A stretch of DNA of 7,602 nt from Lachnospiraceae bacterium UBA7598 (lineage in GTDB: Bacteria; Bacillota; Clostridia; Lachnospirales; Lachnospiraceae): the NCBI GenBank assembly GCA_002474415.1, contig DLQV01000040.1, positions 1 to 7,602 on the forward strand, given 5' to 3'. The notes beneath the pieces were generated by a model. The model did not search any database and had not been told where the DNA came from. It worked only from the letters and a program-made list of their open reading frames with translations. A program made the position numbers and the translations under genes. The first letter of the stretch is position 1. Every line of letters starts with the position of its first letter. Below are positions 1 through 5,870 of this stretch, piece after piece.

Positions 1-1083
1 CCCTTCCAGCGGTGTGTTGAAATTGGACCTCGGGTAGTTGTCATCCCAACCGATAATCACCACGTCATGATTTGGTTTTTCCGTACCTATATAACAGTAG
101 GCGCTTGTATTCTGATTATAATACGCAGAGCTCCCCTGTGAGCTTCTTATTGTGCTGTAAAGGGAAGATTCCACGCCCCCATACTTAAATACCGCTTCTT
201 TAATTCCCTCATAATCTTTACCGTCAATGACCTGCATTTCCTGCACATGGCGTACAGCTTTCAGCGAATCATCCGTCACACCGTCACCGTACGGATCGTC
301 TTTTTCGTAGACCGGTCCCTGCCATGCTGCCAGATAAGCCATTCCCATGGTATATTCTCCACCATCATACTGATTGGCATGAAAAGAATTGCTCATGCTC
401 ATATGATCCACGGAAAAATTAACTTTTTCTTCCGGACGCAGAGAAGACTCCAGGGCACTGGTCGCAGCAAACGCCCAGCACGTACCATAAGACCCCTGAT
501 TGTATATCGTCGATACCCGGTCACGCTCCCTTAAATCATAAGAGGTCGGAACAATCGCGGAAGTATCTTTATCCGAAGCTGTAATCGTATTGCTTGCGAT
601 ATCAAAACTACAGCTGTAACCTAACAAATCTGACAAATCTTCCAGACTGACATACAGCTGATCTCCAACTTTCTTTAAAGCAGACGATATATCCACCTCA
701 TCTCCGTTTAAATATGCCTTTTTCTGTCCCACATTCATAGACACCGACTGGCTGTGTTTTTCCACCAGCAAACGGTCCTTATCATATACATGTGCACTGC
801 AGTTTAATGCATCCCGCAACATGCTGACCGGAACCATGATATTACGGTTTTTGTCCATATAAAATTTCGATTTACTGCTGCTGTAAGTTTGATTGTCGAT
901 TACCGCATGGATGGTTTCTTTATTTACTTCATCTGCCACCATGGGATTCCACACCTGTGTATCCAGTTCTCCTCCGCGAAACTGTCCCACCTGCGCATGA
1001 TCCACACCCAAAATCTGAAATTTTAATATAAAAACCAGTGCAAGCACAACTGTAAACGCGATGTACCGTTTCGAGTATTTCAT
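1..1083 (-). CDS. Secreted papain-like (C1 family) cysteine protease with N-terminal copper-amine-oxidase-type domain, 3' part missing
   Basis: The frame is open from an ATG at 1083 to the window edge, giving 361 residues with no stop, so the gene continues to the left. Residues 1-30 (basic MKYSKR, then a hydrophobic run from about 8 to 27) look like a signal peptide or membrane anchor. Residues 75-170 resemble the copper amine oxidase N-terminal domain (VPVSMLRDAL, YLNGDEVDI, VSLEDLSDLLGY), which in Firmicutes is mostly a cell-surface module. The protease domain begins near YDLRERDRV (182-190). It shows oxyanion Gln196, nucleophile Cys202 in GTCWAFAA and catalytic His339 in NHDVVIIGW. The Cys-His spacing of 137 is close to papain's 134; the catalytic Asn lies off-window. 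The start is 3 bp after the methyltransferase stop and in the same frame. The nearest purine-rich site (GGAAGGAAAGG) is about 12 bases away, suggesting translational coupling. Expected role: an extracytoplasmic peptidase of unknown substrate. Confidence 0.9.
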   Translation of the reverse strand, partial: MKYSKRYIAFTVVLALVFILKFQILGVDHAQVGQFRGGELDTQVWNPMVADEVNKETIHAVIDNQTYSSSKSKFYMDKNRNIMVPVSMLRDALNCSAHVYDKDRLLVEKHSQSVSMNVGQKKAYLNGDEVDISSALKKVGDQLYVSLEDLSDLLGYSCSFDIASNTITASDKDTSAIVPTSYDLRERDRVSTIYNQGSYGTCWAFAATSALESSLRPEEKVNFSVDHMSMSNSFHANQYDGGEYTMGMAYLAAWQGPVYEKDDPYGDGVTDDSLKAVRHVQEMQVIDGKDYEGIKEAVFKYGGVESSLYSTIRSSQGSSAYYNQNTSAYCYIGTEKPNHDVVIIGWDDNYPRSNFNTPLEG

Positions 1084-1086
1084 AAA

Positions 1087-2259
1087 TTACCGCTGTTCCT
1101 TTCCTTCCGATGATTCTCTGCGTCTTGGCGGTTTCGGCCCCATAAACTGATAAAAATAGGTTTTGATCATACCATTATAAATCTTTCTGTTTTTATCCGC
1201 TTTTCTTCCTATATAACGCTCCGCATCCTCGTAGCTTGTAATCATATACATTGACCAGCTGTCAAGTCCTGCATACGCCTGTCCGATCTGCGTATACAGT
1301 TCCGGAAGATCCTCTTTTTCCTCCAGACGCTCTCCGTATGGAGGATTTGTAATGATAAACCCATATTTTTTGGGATGATGCAGATCTTCAACGGCTCTCT
1401 GTTGAAAATGAATCAGGTGATCCACACCTGCCCGCTTTGCATTCTCGCGGGCTGCCTTTACCACTTCCGCATCAATATCATATCCCTGAATGTCTACCTG
1501 AATATCTGCATCGATAAGATCCTGTGCCTCTTCTACCGTATCATACCATAACTGTTTCGGTATCAGATTTTTCCACTGCTCTGCGGTAAACTGCCGGTTC
1601 ATTCCCGGTGCAATATTCGCTGCAATCATTGCTGCTTCTATCGGAAACGTTCCGCTTCCGCAAAACGGATCTACCAGAATACGGTCCTTTTTCCAAGGTG
1701 TCAGCATGATCAGTGCCGCAGCCAGCGTCTCCGTAAGCGGTGCTTTGCTGGTCATCAGACGATACCCTCTCTTGTGCAGGGAATCCCCTGAGGTATCCAG
1801 TGTAACCATTACTTCATCCTTCAACAGAAAAATGCGTACCGGATAAGGTGCTCCGTCCTCCGGAAACCAGTTCAGACGATAGACATTCTTCAGACGTTCC
1901 ACCATCGCTTTTTTCGCAATCGACTGAATATCCGAAGGACTGAACAGTTTGCTTTTAATAGAAGAAGCCTTTTTTACCCAGAATTTACCATCCTTTGGAA
2001 TATAGTCTTCCCATGGCAGAGCTTTGATTCCCTCAAACAGCTCATCAAATGTTGTTGCCTTAAATCGTCCTACCTGTAACAGCACTCTCTCTGCACTGCG
2101 AAGGAATATATTTGCACGGCATATGGCTTCCGCATCTCCCGCAAATGTCACCCTGCCATCTTCTACTCTTGTAATCTCATATCCTAAATCATAAATTTCT
2201 CTTTTTGTTACCGCCTCGAGTCCAAAATGACACGGTACAACCAATTCATATGTATCCAT
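1087..2259 (-). CDS. THUMP-domain class I SAM-dependent RNA methyltransferase (YpsC / RlmL N-terminal-half type)
   Basis: This is a 390-residue predicted N2-guanine rRNA methyltransferase of the COG0116 family. Its relatives include B. subtilis YpsC and the N-terminal half of E. coli RlmL, which makes m2G2445 in 23S rRNA. The opening MDTYELVVPCHFGLEAV is typical of the family. A THUMP RNA-binding region covers about residues 45-155, followed by the family signature SLHKRGYR (160-167). SAM-binding motif I, DPFCGSGTFPIEAA, starts at 197; GYDID at 259-263 fits the ribose-binding acidic motif; the catalytic NPPYGERL is at 305-312. The tail is basic (PKPPRRR). The frame extends upstream to an ATG at 2325, but that would overlap the rhodanese gene and has no ribosome site. 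The ATG at 2259 has AAAGAGAG five bases upstream and matches the family's N-terminus. It lies 52 bp after the rhodanese gene and 3 bp before the protease gene. The exact target base is inferred. Confidence 0.95.
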   Translation of the reverse strand: MDTYELVVPCHFGLEAVTKREIYDLGYEITRVEDGRVTFAGDAEAICRANIFLRSAERVLLQVGRFKATTFDELFEGIKALPWEDYIPKDGKFWVKKASSIKSKLFSPSDIQSIAKKAMVERLKNVYRLNWFPEDGAPYPVRIFLLKDEVMVTLDTSGDSLHKRGYRLMTSKAPLTETLAAALIMLTPWKKDRILVDPFCGSGTFPIEAAMIAANIAPGMNRQFTAEQWKNLIPKQLWYDTVEEAQDLIDADIQVDIQGYDIDAEVVKAARENAKRAGVDHLIHFQQRAVEDLHHPKKYGFIITNPPYGERLEEKEDLPELYTQIGQAYAGLDSWSMYMITSYEDAERYIGRKADKNRKIYNGMIKTYFYQFMGPKPPRRRESSEGKEQR

Positions 2260-2311
2260 ACATGCTCTCTTTTCTACTAAAATGTATTGCATAATGTCTG
2301 CAGTTCTATTG

Positions 2312-2641
2312 TTACATATTCTCACGATTTTTAAAATAGTTTTTCGAAATTTTTTTCATTGCCTCATAGCCACCAACTACGCTTGCCACATAATATCCCT
2401 GTTCCCCAAGCATCCTCGCCATCTGCATACTTCCGCCCCCATGGTCACAGTACAGAATCAGTTTGCGGTTTTTCGGCAGACGGGCAGTTCCTCGTTCCAG
2501 CTGATCATACGGATAGCTGACGGCCCCCGGCCAGTGTTCCCTCTCATACGCTTTCCGATCGCGGATATCAATCACCAGTGCCCTGCTTTCCCTTTGCTTT
2601 TCTCTCAACTGCGATGCGTAAATCAGTTCAAAATCTTTCAC
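2312..2641 (-). CDS. Single-domain rhodanese-like protein
   Basis: This 109-residue cytoplasmic protein is one rhodanese domain, a fold that carries sulfur as a persulfide on a catalytic cysteine. Visible marks are LVIDIRDRKAYEREHWPGA (22-40, the usual first block with His-x-Pro-Gly-Ala) and the active-site loop LYCDHGGGSMQMA with Cys65. GYYVASVVGGYEAM (81-94) matches the terminal 'V..l.GG...W' block. The loop lacks the Arg often found in CxxxxxR sulfurtransferases and is glycine-rich, so the acceptor is not predictable. The start is GTG at 2641, chosen because GGAGG lies five bases upstream and the domain begins at once. It is the first gene of the group with the RNA methyltransferase (52-bp gap) and the secreted protease. 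A link to tRNA or rRNA sulfur chemistry is possible but not shown by sequence. Confidence 0.92.
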   Translation of the reverse strand: MKDFELIYASQLREKQRESRALVIDIRDRKAYEREHWPGAVSYPYDQLERGTARLPKNRKLILYCDHGGGSMQMARMLGEQGYYVASVVGGYEAMKKISKNYFKNRENM

Positions 2642-2646
2642 AATAT

Positions 2647-2651
2647 CCTCC
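2647..2651 (-). promoter_or_regulatory. Shine-Dalgarno site for the rhodanese GTG start
   Basis: On the minus strand the sequence is GGAGG, then ATATT, then GTG. The spacing of five bases and the full match to the anti-SD core fix the GTG at 2641 as the start. Confidence 0.85.
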
Positions 2652-2670
2652 AGAATATGCCGTTTTCATT

Positions 2671-2712
2671 AAAAAACAGATTACACGCTATCCCCCGTGT
2701 AATCTGTTTTTT
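2671..2712 (-). terminator. Hairpin terminator after the small repeat-protein gene
   Basis: This is a perfect 17-bp inverted repeat (arms 2671-2687 and 2696-2712) with an 8-base loop. The arms begin and end in runs of six A and six T, so it could terminate in either direction. The minus-strand gene ending at 2748 lies 35 bp upstream, so its main role is probably to end that transcript. It also lies only 30 bp before the rhodanese GTG, so any rhodanese promoter must overlap it, sit between it and the gene, or depend on read-through. Confidence 0.88.
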
Positions 2713-2747
2713 ATTATATTATGCAATTTTATGCATTTTGTTCCTGC

Positions 2748-2942
2748 CTAGCGCATATTATCAGATGCGGAATCAGACACATCTTCTGTCTTATCTGACA
2801 CTCTGTCTTCTGTCTTGTTTGATGTCTTATTCACAGATTTGTTTGATGTTCTGTTTTCAGACTGGTCGGAATAACGATCAGAGACACGATTACTTCCGCT
2901 GCGGTTTGTTGCACTGTTTGTTCCTGTACTGTTTTTTGACAT
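2748..2942 (-). CDS. Small hydrophilic tetrapeptide-repeat protein, unknown function
   Basis: The product has 64 residues and no hydrophobic segment, no Cys, one aromatic residue (Tyr24) and a composition dominated by Ser, Asn, Asp, Lys, Arg and Thr. From residue 17 to 56 it follows a four-residue rhythm: SNRV, SDRY, SDQS, ENRT, SNKS, VNKT, SNKT, EDRV, SDKT, EDVS. Position 2 is always Asn or Asp, and position 3 is Lys, Arg or Gln except in the last unit. It is probably disordered. The case for a real gene is the AAAGGAGG ribosome site seven bases before the ATG, a hairpin terminator 35 bp past the stop, and a possible promoter upstream. Similar Asn/Ser/Lys-rich small proteins occur in Lachnospiraceae as uncharacterised proteins (recollection, not a search). 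I assign no function. It stands alone, not in an operon. Confidence 0.75.
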   Translation of the reverse strand: MSKNSTGTNSATNRSGSNRVSDRYSDQSENRTSNKSVNKTSNKTEDRVSDKTEDVSDSASDNMR

Positions 2943-2949
2943 ACTTTTT

Positions 2950-2957
2950 CCTCCTTT
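2950..2957 (-). promoter_or_regulatory. Strong Shine-Dalgarno site for the small repeat-protein gene
   Basis: AAAGGAGG on the minus strand lies seven bases before the ATG at 2942. It is the best ribosome site in the window and the main evidence that this low-complexity frame is translated, probably efficiently. Confidence 0.88.
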
Positions 2958-2993
2958 AACGTTTCCCCGAAAACTGCACGGTTCAACGACTAC

Positions 2994-3022
2994 AATTATT
3001 TAGTACAGGAATAGTTTCTCAA
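2994..3022 (-). promoter_or_regulatory. Possible sigma-A-type promoter for the small repeat-protein gene
   Basis: On the minus strand TTGAGA (3017-3022) is followed after 17 bases by ATAATT (2994-2999). The -35 is one mismatch from TTGACA; the -10 is weaker. Transcription would start near 2987, giving a leader of about 45 bases. A sporulation-type promoter was not recognised. Confidence 0.35.
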
Positions 3023-3084
3023 CTTTTTGAAAAAATATGCATTATTTGATTGCAATCCATAAAGCAATCAATTATAATAATTTG

Positions 3085-3110
3085 TGAAAAGAAGTTTTTT
3101 CTTCTTTTCA
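3085..3110. repeat. Ten-bp inverted repeat with a T6 loop in the intergenic region
   Basis: TGAAAAGAAG (3085-3094) and CTTCTTTTCA (3101-3110) pair perfectly around six T. It lies in the A/T-rich gap between the ABC operon terminator and the small-protein promoter. No T-tract follows it on either strand, so it is a poor terminator. It may be chance in biased sequence or part of a leader. Confidence 0.4.
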
Positions 3111-3146
3111 ATGTTATACCTCTTATTAATTATTTATACTCCCCTC

Positions 3147-3176
3147 AAAAGAGCCGGTCAGACGACCGGCTCTTTT
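3147..3176 (-). terminator. Hairpin terminator of the GntR/ABC operon
   Basis: A 13-bp perfect stem (3147-3159 with 3164-3176), GC-rich in the middle (GAGCCGGTC) and with A4/T4 ends, encloses a 4-base loop. It begins 29 bp after the stop of the second membrane-protein gene. The plus-strand copy has the longer T-tail (ATTTTT), but no plus-strand gene points into it, so its job is most likely to end the minus-strand operon. Confidence 0.88.
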
Positions 3177-3204
3177 ATTTTTCTCAATATTCTTTCGTTT
3201 ATAT

Positions 3205-3879
3205 TTATGCATTCATTTCCCGTCTGATCGCCGCACCAAAGGCTGCTTTCGACAATGGATACTTATAAAACAGCCGCATAAGTCCATATTGAATCACGCC
3301 TCCGATTAAAATCAGTGCAATATCTTCCACAATAGCCACCAATGGATGAATGAATCCCTTTGGGACAAAAAAATGCAGTCCGATTTCCAAAAGCATTCCG
3401 GCTCCAAATATAAAAATGTACATAACAATCATCGATACCACAAAAAATTTATAACATATCCCGGTAAAAAGTAAAATCACAAATGCCCACATACCGGTCA
3501 TAAGAAGTTTTACTCCCTGATCTGCAAAATTTTTTCCGGAAATCATGCAGGAAATTACTTGCAGAAACATGCTCCAGCCAAACATAATCAGAATCCCTAC
3601 CGTAGTCATCTTTGCCGGAATCGAAGTCTGAAGTTTTTTCTTATACGGAGAAGCCTGCACCATCTGCGACATATCCAGTGACATTACCATCTGTGCCGGA
3701 AACATTGCCGAACAGAACAAAAAGACAGCTCCAACATCAATTGCCATATACTCCGTTTCCAACGGAAACAGTTTCAAAAGTGTACCTGCGATCAAAAATA
3801 TAATACAAAATGCTCTCTGGGTTTTTACTCCCAGTCCGTACCCTCTCAGTTTCCAACCTTTACTTAACTGTTCTTTCAT
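3205..3879 (-). CDS. ABC transporter membrane protein (second permease of the GntR-linked operon)
   Basis: This 224-residue integral membrane protein has about six predicted helices (roughly residues 22-39, 45-66, 91-113, 123-143, 145-169 and 178-201). The N-terminus is short and basic, and the tail is cytoplasmic and positively charged (YKYPLSKAAFGAAIRRE). There is no ATP-binding motif. The identification as a permease subunit rests on its place behind an ABC ATPase and another six-helix protein; the sequence itself shows no family motif I recognise. The ATG at 3879 lies within the last 20 bp of the preceding gene and has GAGGGGAAG just upstream, so translation is coupled. It is the last gene of the operon, with a terminator 29 bp downstream. 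Exporter is more likely than importer because no binding protein is encoded nearby. Confidence 0.82.
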   Translation of the reverse strand: MKEQLSKGWKLRGYGLGVKTQRAFCIIFLIAGTLLKLFPLETEYMAIDVGAVFLFCSAMFPAQMVMSLDMSQMVQASPYKKKLQTSIPAKMTTVGILIMFGWSMFLQVISCMISGKNFADQGVKLLMTGMWAFVILLFTGICYKFFVVSMIVMYIFIFGAGMLLEIGLHFFVPKGFIHPLVAIVEDIALILIGGVIQYGLMRLFYKYPLSKAAFGAAIRREMNA

Positions 3880-4501
3880 AATAACTTCCCCTCATACATT
3901 TTACTACATGATTTACAGCGCATATATTTACCAGAAGCATCAAAACTCCACTTACAGGCCACAAGACACTTTCTGCCGGAAATACTGTCGTCAGACTTTT
4001 TATTCCCAGGCAAAGCAGTCCATAAACAATCCCAGCCATCCCTCCTATCGCCAGCTGAATCACAACGGCATAGTTCATTTGGCGCGTAATGATCAGGGTG
4101 ATCACGATCACCGTATCTGCCAAAAATCCTGTGGTCATATACCAGAGTTCTCCTGTCTGCATTGCTATGACAGTAAATAAAATTCCAAGATAAACAATTC
4201 TACGTATACAATCACCGATGAGTGCACGCTGCAATATATGGCATCCTTTTAAAGATGTCTTCATATATTCCATGCTGCGGGTATCCTTTTCACATATTCC
4301 TCCGAAAACCCAATAATCTATCAACACTTCATATGCCACGACATAACCCATAAAAACAGGGATCGAAATTCCTGCCCCCAGACGATTGGCGTAAATAAAC
4401 AGCTCTGTGATTCCCAGTATCACCATTGGAAAAACGATCATTCCCCATATTTTACATGATGTAGATAAAAATACGAAATAACTCTTCCACGTTGTTTTCA
4501 T
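3860..4501 (-). CDS. ABC transporter membrane protein (first permease of the GntR-linked operon)
   Basis: This 213-residue protein has six likely transmembrane helices (about residues 18-37, 43-63, 100-116, 122-139, 145-167 and 178-200). A longer cytoplasmic loop at 68-99 (EKDTRSMEYMKTSLKG) is a plausible contact with the ATPase. It has no signal peptide and no nucleotide-binding motif. Its ATG shares four bases with the ATPase stop (ATGA overlap), and AGGAGG stands seven bases upstream inside the ATPase gene, which shows tight stoichiometric coupling. It overlaps the next membrane-protein gene by 20 bp. Probably the two permeases form the channel as a heterodimer with two copies of the one ATPase; this is inferred from gene content. 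The substrate is unknown. Confidence 0.83.
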   Translation of the reverse strand: MKTTWKSYFVFLSTSCKIWGMIVFPMVILGITELFIYANRLGAGISIPVFMGYVVAYEVLIDYWVFGGICEKDTRSMEYMKTSLKGCHILQRALIGDCIRRIVYLGILFTVIAMQTGELWYMTTGFLADTVIVITLIITRQMNYAVVIQLAIGGMAGIVYGLLCLGIKSLTTVFPAESVLWPVSGVLMLLVNICAVNHVVKCMRGSYYERTVK

Positions 4502-5406
4502 CGAGTTTCCTCCTGCCGTTTATGATGTTTCATAACCGCAACGCTAATCTGGGACAATGTTGGTGTCTCCATACTGATATCACAACCTGCCATCTGATCA
4601 ATATTTTCCGCCAGACAGATTCCTTCATATCCATATTGATTGGAATGTATCGAATATAATATTTCCTCTGCACAGGCAAGATCCTTGCTTTCCCCTTTGA
4701 CCATCACGTATTTTTCTTTCAGATCCTCCACAAATCCCTCTTCTGCAATTTTTCCATCCGCCATGATAATGGCATAATCTGTCACATTTTCCATATCTGC
4801 AATATTGTGTGTGGAAAAGAATACGCTCCGGTTTCCTTCATCCTCCAGCAGATACTCCCGGATCAGATCACACAACTTATCCCGCATCAGAGGGTCCAGC
4901 GGAGAAGCCGGTTCATCCATCAGAAGCATTCTGGTGTCTCTAGCAAGCACGCCGGCAATCATCAGCTTCATTCTGTTTCCATCGGAAAGAGAACTTACTT
5001 TCTTTCCCAGATCTTTTGCATCGGCTCCCACTTCCAGTTCCTTCAGCCAGTTCTCAAATCTGTCTTTGTGAAAATTGGAAAACAACAGCTCACTGACCTG
5101 TTCCACCTGTTTTACTTTCCATTGTGGAAGATAATAGGCTCCCGGTCCGGTGTAGCCGATCGCTTCTTTGACTTGTGGATTATCTTCTCTGTCCTGATCA
5201 TTGTAGACATTGAAATATCGGATATCTCCTTTATAATCCAGACGAATTCCTGCAAGAATATTCATCAACGTCGTTTTTCCAGCACCGTTTTCTCCGATCA
5301 ACGCAGTAGCAAATCCCTGTGGAATCTGCAGCCTCGGAACATCCAATTCAAATCCCCGGAATTTTTTTGTAATATTTCTCCCCTCAATAACATATTTCAA
5401 ATCCAT
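4498..5406 (-). CDS. ABC transporter ATP-binding protein, YtrB/Pmt-like
   Basis: This 302-residue cytoplasmic ATPase energises the two membrane proteins encoded downstream. Motifs in order are Walker A GENGAGKT (38-45), a signature LSDGNRMKL (140-148) in place of the usual LSGGQ, Walker B MLLMDEPA (160-167), D-loop SPLDPL (168-173) and switch His200 in FFSTHN. At the expected Q-loop (after IGY, 83-85) the sequence is TGPGAYYLPQ, so the usual Gln is absent or displaced to Gln95. GntR-linked ABC ATPases of the Ytr and Pmt type commonly deviate at these two places. The C-terminal 80 residues form an accessory region after the core. The ATG has AAGGAGA at good spacing; the gene starts 18 bp after the repressor gene and overlaps the first permease by 4 bp. 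Known relatives export peptides or respond to cell-wall stress, but the substrate here is not predictable. Confidence 0.95.
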   Translation of the reverse strand: MDLKYVIEGRNITKKFRGFELDVPRLQIPQGFATALIGENGAGKTTLMNILAGIRLDYKGDIRYFNVYNDQDREDNPQVKEAIGYTGPGAYYLPQWKVKQVEQVSELLFSNFHKDRFENWLKELEVGADAKDLGKKVSSLSDGNRMKLMIAGVLARDTRMLLMDEPASPLDPLMRDKLCDLIREYLLEDEGNRSVFFSTHNIADMENVTDYAIIMADGKIAEEGFVEDLKEKYVMVKGESKDLACAEEILYSIHSNQYGYEGICLAENIDQMAGCDISMETPTLSQISVAVMKHHKRQEETR

Positions 5407-5424
5407 TTCAATCTCCTTTTTTAT

Positions 5425-5799
5425 CTACACATCTTCTACAGCAAGAAGTGTCTGCAGCATATGCACCAGTTCTTCCTGCCCCATGCCTGCGACCTTTGCC
5501 GCCTGAATTGCATCCGTCAGGGATTCTTCCACTTTCCTTAAATGCTGTTCCTGCAACATCTCACTGTCTTGTGCATTCACATAAAATCCCTTTCCCTGGA
5601 CCGCTGTGACCAGTCCCTCCTCCGCCAGTTCCTCATATGCTTTCATCGTTGTAATGACACTGATCTTCAAATCCTTTGCCAGTCTTCGGATGGATGGAAG
5701 ATACTCCCCTTGTGCATATTTACCGGCCAGGATATCTGTCCGAAACTGATTGGCAATCTGCATATAAATCGGTTCACCCGAGTTTTGCAAAATTTTCAT
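5425..5799 (-). CDS. GntR-family transcriptional repressor, YtrA subfamily
   Basis: This 124-residue DNA-binding protein has the GntR winged helix at about residues 8-75: PIYMQIANQFRTDILAGKY, then LPSIRRLAKDLKISVITTMKAYEEL with the recognition helix, then the wing GLVTAVQGKGFYV. The remaining 50 residues form a short helical dimerisation tail without a metabolite-binding domain, which defines the YtrA subfamily. Such regulators normally head an ABC operon and repress it, as in the B. subtilis ytr and staphylococcal pmt operons. Here the gene is first, 18 bp before the ATPase gene. The ATG at 5799 is preceded by AGGTG at five bases. A perfect palindrome overlapping the promoter's -10 box 41 bp upstream is the probable operator, so autorepression is likely. 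What relieves it is unknown. Confidence 0.94.
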   Translation of the reverse strand: MKILQNSGEPIYMQIANQFRTDILAGKYAQGEYLPSIRRLAKDLKISVITTMKAYEELAEEGLVTAVQGKGFYVNAQDSEMLQEQHLRKVEESLTDAIQAAKVAGMGQEELVHMLQTLLAVEDV

Positions 5800-5839
5800 C
5801 TTTTCACCTGTCCTTACTGCCTCAGCTGTTTATATGTTA

Positions 5840-5854
5840 TATATACAGTATATA
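5840..5854. promoter_or_regulatory. Probable GntR operator: perfect 15-bp palindrome on the -10 box
   Basis: TATATACTGTATATA on the minus strand is two perfect 7-bp half-sites around one central base. It covers the whole -10 box and nine bases of the spacer, a position where a bound dimer would block RNA polymerase. YtrA-type repressors bind A/T-rich dyads in their own promoters, and the adjacent gene encodes such a protein. Binding itself is inferred. Confidence 0.7.
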
Positions 5855-5868
5855 CGCTCATTTGTCAA
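5840..5868 (-). promoter_or_regulatory. Sigma-A promoter of the GntR/ABC operon
   Basis: On the minus strand a consensus -35 box TTGACA (5863-5868) is followed by exactly 17 bases and TATATA (5840-5845). Transcription would begin near 5833, giving a leader of about 33 bases before the repressor ATG. The -35 box begins only 2 bp past the MocR stop codon. Confidence 0.85.
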
Positions 5869-5870
5869 CA

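Noticed and set aside
247..534. A 95-residue plus-strand frame
   Set aside because: It is antisense to the catalytic part of the cysteine protease and has no supporting start signal.
2260..2325. A longer RNA methyltransferase with 22 extra N-terminal residues
   Set aside because: The extension overlaps the rhodanese gene, its start has no ribosome site, and the family's conserved N-terminus begins at the ATG at 2259.
2282..2959. A 225-residue plus-strand frame
   Set aside because: It lies antisense to the rhodanese gene, a terminator and the small repeat-protein gene, has no ribosome site, and its composition (Cys, Leu, Phe, His rich) is typical of a shadow frame.
3050..3268. A 72-residue plus-strand frame starting at TTG
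   Set aside because: It has no ribosome site, runs through the operon terminator hairpin and ends antisense to the second permease gene.
4807..5541. A 244-residue plus-strand frame
   Set aside because: It is antisense to the ABC ATPase with its intact motifs and to the end of the repressor gene; there is no ribosome site or recognisable domain.
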